This document shows positions 61,401 to 64,000 of a DNA stretch of 64,000 bases, one piece after another (position 1 is the first letter of the stretch; each line of letters begins with the position of its first letter). The DNA is from Promerops cafer. Lineage: Eukaryota; Chordata; Aves; Passeriformes; Nectariniidae. The notes under the pieces are model-generated. The model made no database searches. It saw only the letters and a list, made by a program, of their open reading frames with translations, and had not been told where the DNA came from. Location: contig VZSE01011394.1 of the NCBI GenBank assembly GCA_013398275.1, forward strand, positions 65,644 to 129,643, given 5' to 3'. The position numbers were made by a program, and so were the translations under genes.

Positions 61401-64000
61401 TACTGGACATCCAGCAGTCCAGTTTTGTAAAAATAAGTAGTGTGTGTAGTAAAGGAGAATGGGCATGTATTTTAGGACAAGTGGCTTTCAAATAAGCATA
61501 AAAACACATGGAAGGTACTTCTGCTTGTTTGTGCCCTGCCGTGAGTTTTACTTGTGTCTCTCCCTCTGCAGAGGGTGCCTGTTCCAAACATTTGGCCCCT
61601 GACCCTGGAAGTGAAACAATGCAGGGGCAAGATACTTAATAATTTACATTTCTTTCAGAGAGACCAGGGCACAAACTCTTTTTTCAAATGTAGTGGTATG
61701 GATTCAGACCACCAGAGATCCTGGTGATCCTGGTTTAATCTGAATTTGGATCTGGTAGTACTAGAATAAGCAGGAAGGGTTTTATGTCTCATGCCCTTGA
61801 CTGATGTAAATCAGAACAGCTCCAGAGAACCTGGTAGAGAATGTTTACATTTACAGGCCAACACAGGTGAGCTGTAGGCAGAAGATATCTTTGCAAAGAC
61901 TTGAAAAAATTGAAAGGGGAAATTCCCAACAGTTCCTTAAAAGTCTGTCAGAATTATGTAGGAATGATTGGTACCATAAAACTTTTTCAAAAGTTTGAGC
62001 AGGAGTGAATATTAGTAAAGTGCAGAACAGTGTTTTCAAATACACTGAAATTTATCTTCTCTTAGGAAAAGGGACTGTGTTATCAGCACTGCTAGAAAGG
62101 TGTAGCTCTGTGTGAATGTGAGACCAGGTGCTATTTAAACATTCAGAGATATATTTATTTAACATGTATGTGGCATCATCTGTTGATATATTATTCAACT
62201 ATTCCTTGACTAGCATCATCTGCACAGCCTTCACCCACTCTAATGTAGGTCACAGGCAGGACTACAAAAGAGGGATTACATCTGTGTGAAACAGGAGAAG
62301 GCTCTGAAGCATTGCTACTTGGGCCTTTTAGCCAAACACAGCTCACATCTTGCTGCAGGAGAGACATCTTGCACCACAAAGCTCCCCATTGGCATTTTGA
62401 CATCTTTATGGAGTGCCAAGGGATAGACATTACCCCCTTGTTGCACCCTGCAGCAGCTCTTGGTGCTTCAGAAGAGGTGTGGCCCTCCTGCAACAAGTCA
62501 AGCCTGCAGTTTATAAGGACTTCCAAGAAAGTGCCTGGAGTTGTACAATTAACAAGAAATTACTCCAGAGGGAATTCTGTTCCTCATCTCAGCTGGTGTT
62601 CAACTTATCTGCGAAGAATATACACACTCAGCCTATATTCCTTTTATCTTAGCTTAGTCTTACAGTAATTAAAATCCTCAGCCAGCCCGAAGAGCTGTAT
62701 ATATTTATTTTTGGTCTCTGTGAGACTGGAACACAGGCCTGCTGTGTGAGCCCTGGGAAGGAGTTCAGCTGCGTGTGCCTTGGTTTCCCTCCTGACTCCT
62801 GGTCTGCCTCGTTTATGGCCTGATGTCCCCACTGTGTGCACACCCTGCCCTAGGACAGCAGGACCTCAAAGCTGCCTGGGTCCTACAGGCCCCACCAGAA
62901 CACAGATTGCTAATTATTACTGAGAAGATTAATGTGCTGAGTGTTCTTTGGTCTCAGTGTGTATAGCTTTGGGACCACTTGCTAATCCCCTGAGGTAATA
63001 TTAATTTTAAAAAATCTTAACGAGCAGCATTGCTGGCACTAGTGATTTTATCATGAGTCTCCTGATATTTGGTGTTTCTTGTCAAGGTCCACTTCCTGGA
63101 AACCTGAGCATCTTGGCTTGCATTTTGAAACAGGCAAGTTTTTAGTGCCTTCTGTAACAGTGAGGCTGGGAAACATTCCCCATGTATGCTCTGGAGACAG
63201 AGAAAGGCAAATAAAAAGACCTTAAAATGTGTTAATTAAAAAGAAAAACAAGGATTCTGCAAGAACCTTTTTCTCCCCCAAGATTTATGTGTCTTATATT
63301 GCTTGCAATGTGCAAAACTGTATGTCTTGGAGTGGGATAGGAACCTCCCATTGGTTCTCAGGGAAGAAAAGATCTAAGTAAACTGATTTTAATATCCTAG
63401 CTTTGGCTAGGTTGGCACCATCCCTCTAATTGTAGCTATTTTGTTAAACTTTTTGTCCTGGATTATTTTTAACAGGCTCAAATTTTATGTCTTCCTCATT
63501 GGAGTCATCCTTCTTAATATCCTTGGGGTTTACTTTTTCTTCACTGTGTCTGCTCCTCCTTGCTTTCATTTGTCCTTCAGTTTTGATGATTTAGTACAGG
63601 CTGAATTTACATCAAGGAAAAGCATGAAAGGCGTGAAACAGACATTAGTGGTACAGAGAGAATATTTCTGTTACCGTTCTCCACTGCAATCCAAAAAGAG
63701 CCTGGAACAATTAAAAAAGTGTCCAGGACTTATTTATGCTCTGCTCTAAGTGTCACTGGTTGAAGTTTTCCCATTAGTGGAAGGGAGATATTCCCCAGGC
63801 CACTGTGCTGTTTTAGCAGCTAATCTATTTCAATGCTTCTTACGTAGACAGGCCAACAAATTTCCAAACAACCAGAGAGCTTTGGCAAATAATGCTGAAA
63901 GCAGAGTACTGGATTCACACAAAGTAGCCTGTGTTACTCCAGCACCTTCTTTCAGGGCTGCACTCTTAACAATCAGGTCAACTGACTTAGTAAGACAGCT
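58476..64000. other. Unannotated sequence
   Basis: About 5.5 kb with no recognisable gene or transposon. A short AAGG-rich patch lies at about 60817-60845. Several frames of 100-145 codons at 60.7-61.3 kb lie on both strands in GC-richer DNA and show no known domain. The frame at 63441-63749 begins with a hydrophobic stretch but matches no family I know. Confidence 0.55.

Overview
This 64 kb window looks like non-coding chromosomal DNA from a bird, most likely a songbird (passerine). The basis is the repeats. CR1 LINE copies carry the avian 3' end built on the 8-bp unit ATTCTATG, and a solo LTR resembles a type I know from passerine genomes. The base composition is AT-rich and CpG-poor, with no CpG island. 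I found no bacterial-style operons, tRNA or rRNA genes, or CRISPR arrays. I could support no intact protein-coding gene. Outside the CR1 copies the open frames are short, often start at TTG or GTG, occur on both strands, and match no family I recognise. The window is best read as intergenic or intronic sequence; which of the two cannot be settled from here.

Layout. 1-6.9 kb is unannotated AT-rich sequence with a possible very old LINE fossil (3.4-4.6 kb) and an A/C-rich low-complexity tract (5.8 kb). At 6.9-10.0 kb lies a long plus-strand CR1 copy covering the end of the endonuclease, the reverse transcriptase and the 3' end. It is split at 7662-8370 by a solo LTR. 10-20 kb is unique sequence with two assembly problems: a 42-base gap near 16.9 kb and a 24-base poly-G run with an ambiguous base near 17.4 kb. 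Short minus-strand CR1 3' ends lie at 20.3 kb and 24.2-24.8 kb, and a short plus-strand one at 35.4-35.6 kb. A dense block of simple repeats sits at 39.1-39.75 kb and includes a 10-base gap. A sister composite repeat in the opposite orientation is at 54.48-54.61 kb. A 1.6 kb minus-strand CR1 lies at 56.9-58.5 kb, followed by unique sequence to the end.

The pieces do not form a pathway. They record layered insertion: an old CR1 hit by a retrovirus-like element that later collapsed to one LTR, further 5'-truncated CR1 copies in both orientations, and expanding microsatellites. The points most worth a second look are the nested CR1/LTR with a decayed target duplication, the shared 12-bp unit in the two inverted composite microsatellites, and a 57-bp open segment with good splice-site context near 43.1 kb. 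Several small CpG-containing palindromic motifs could mark conserved regulatory DNA. I did not find a new biological system.
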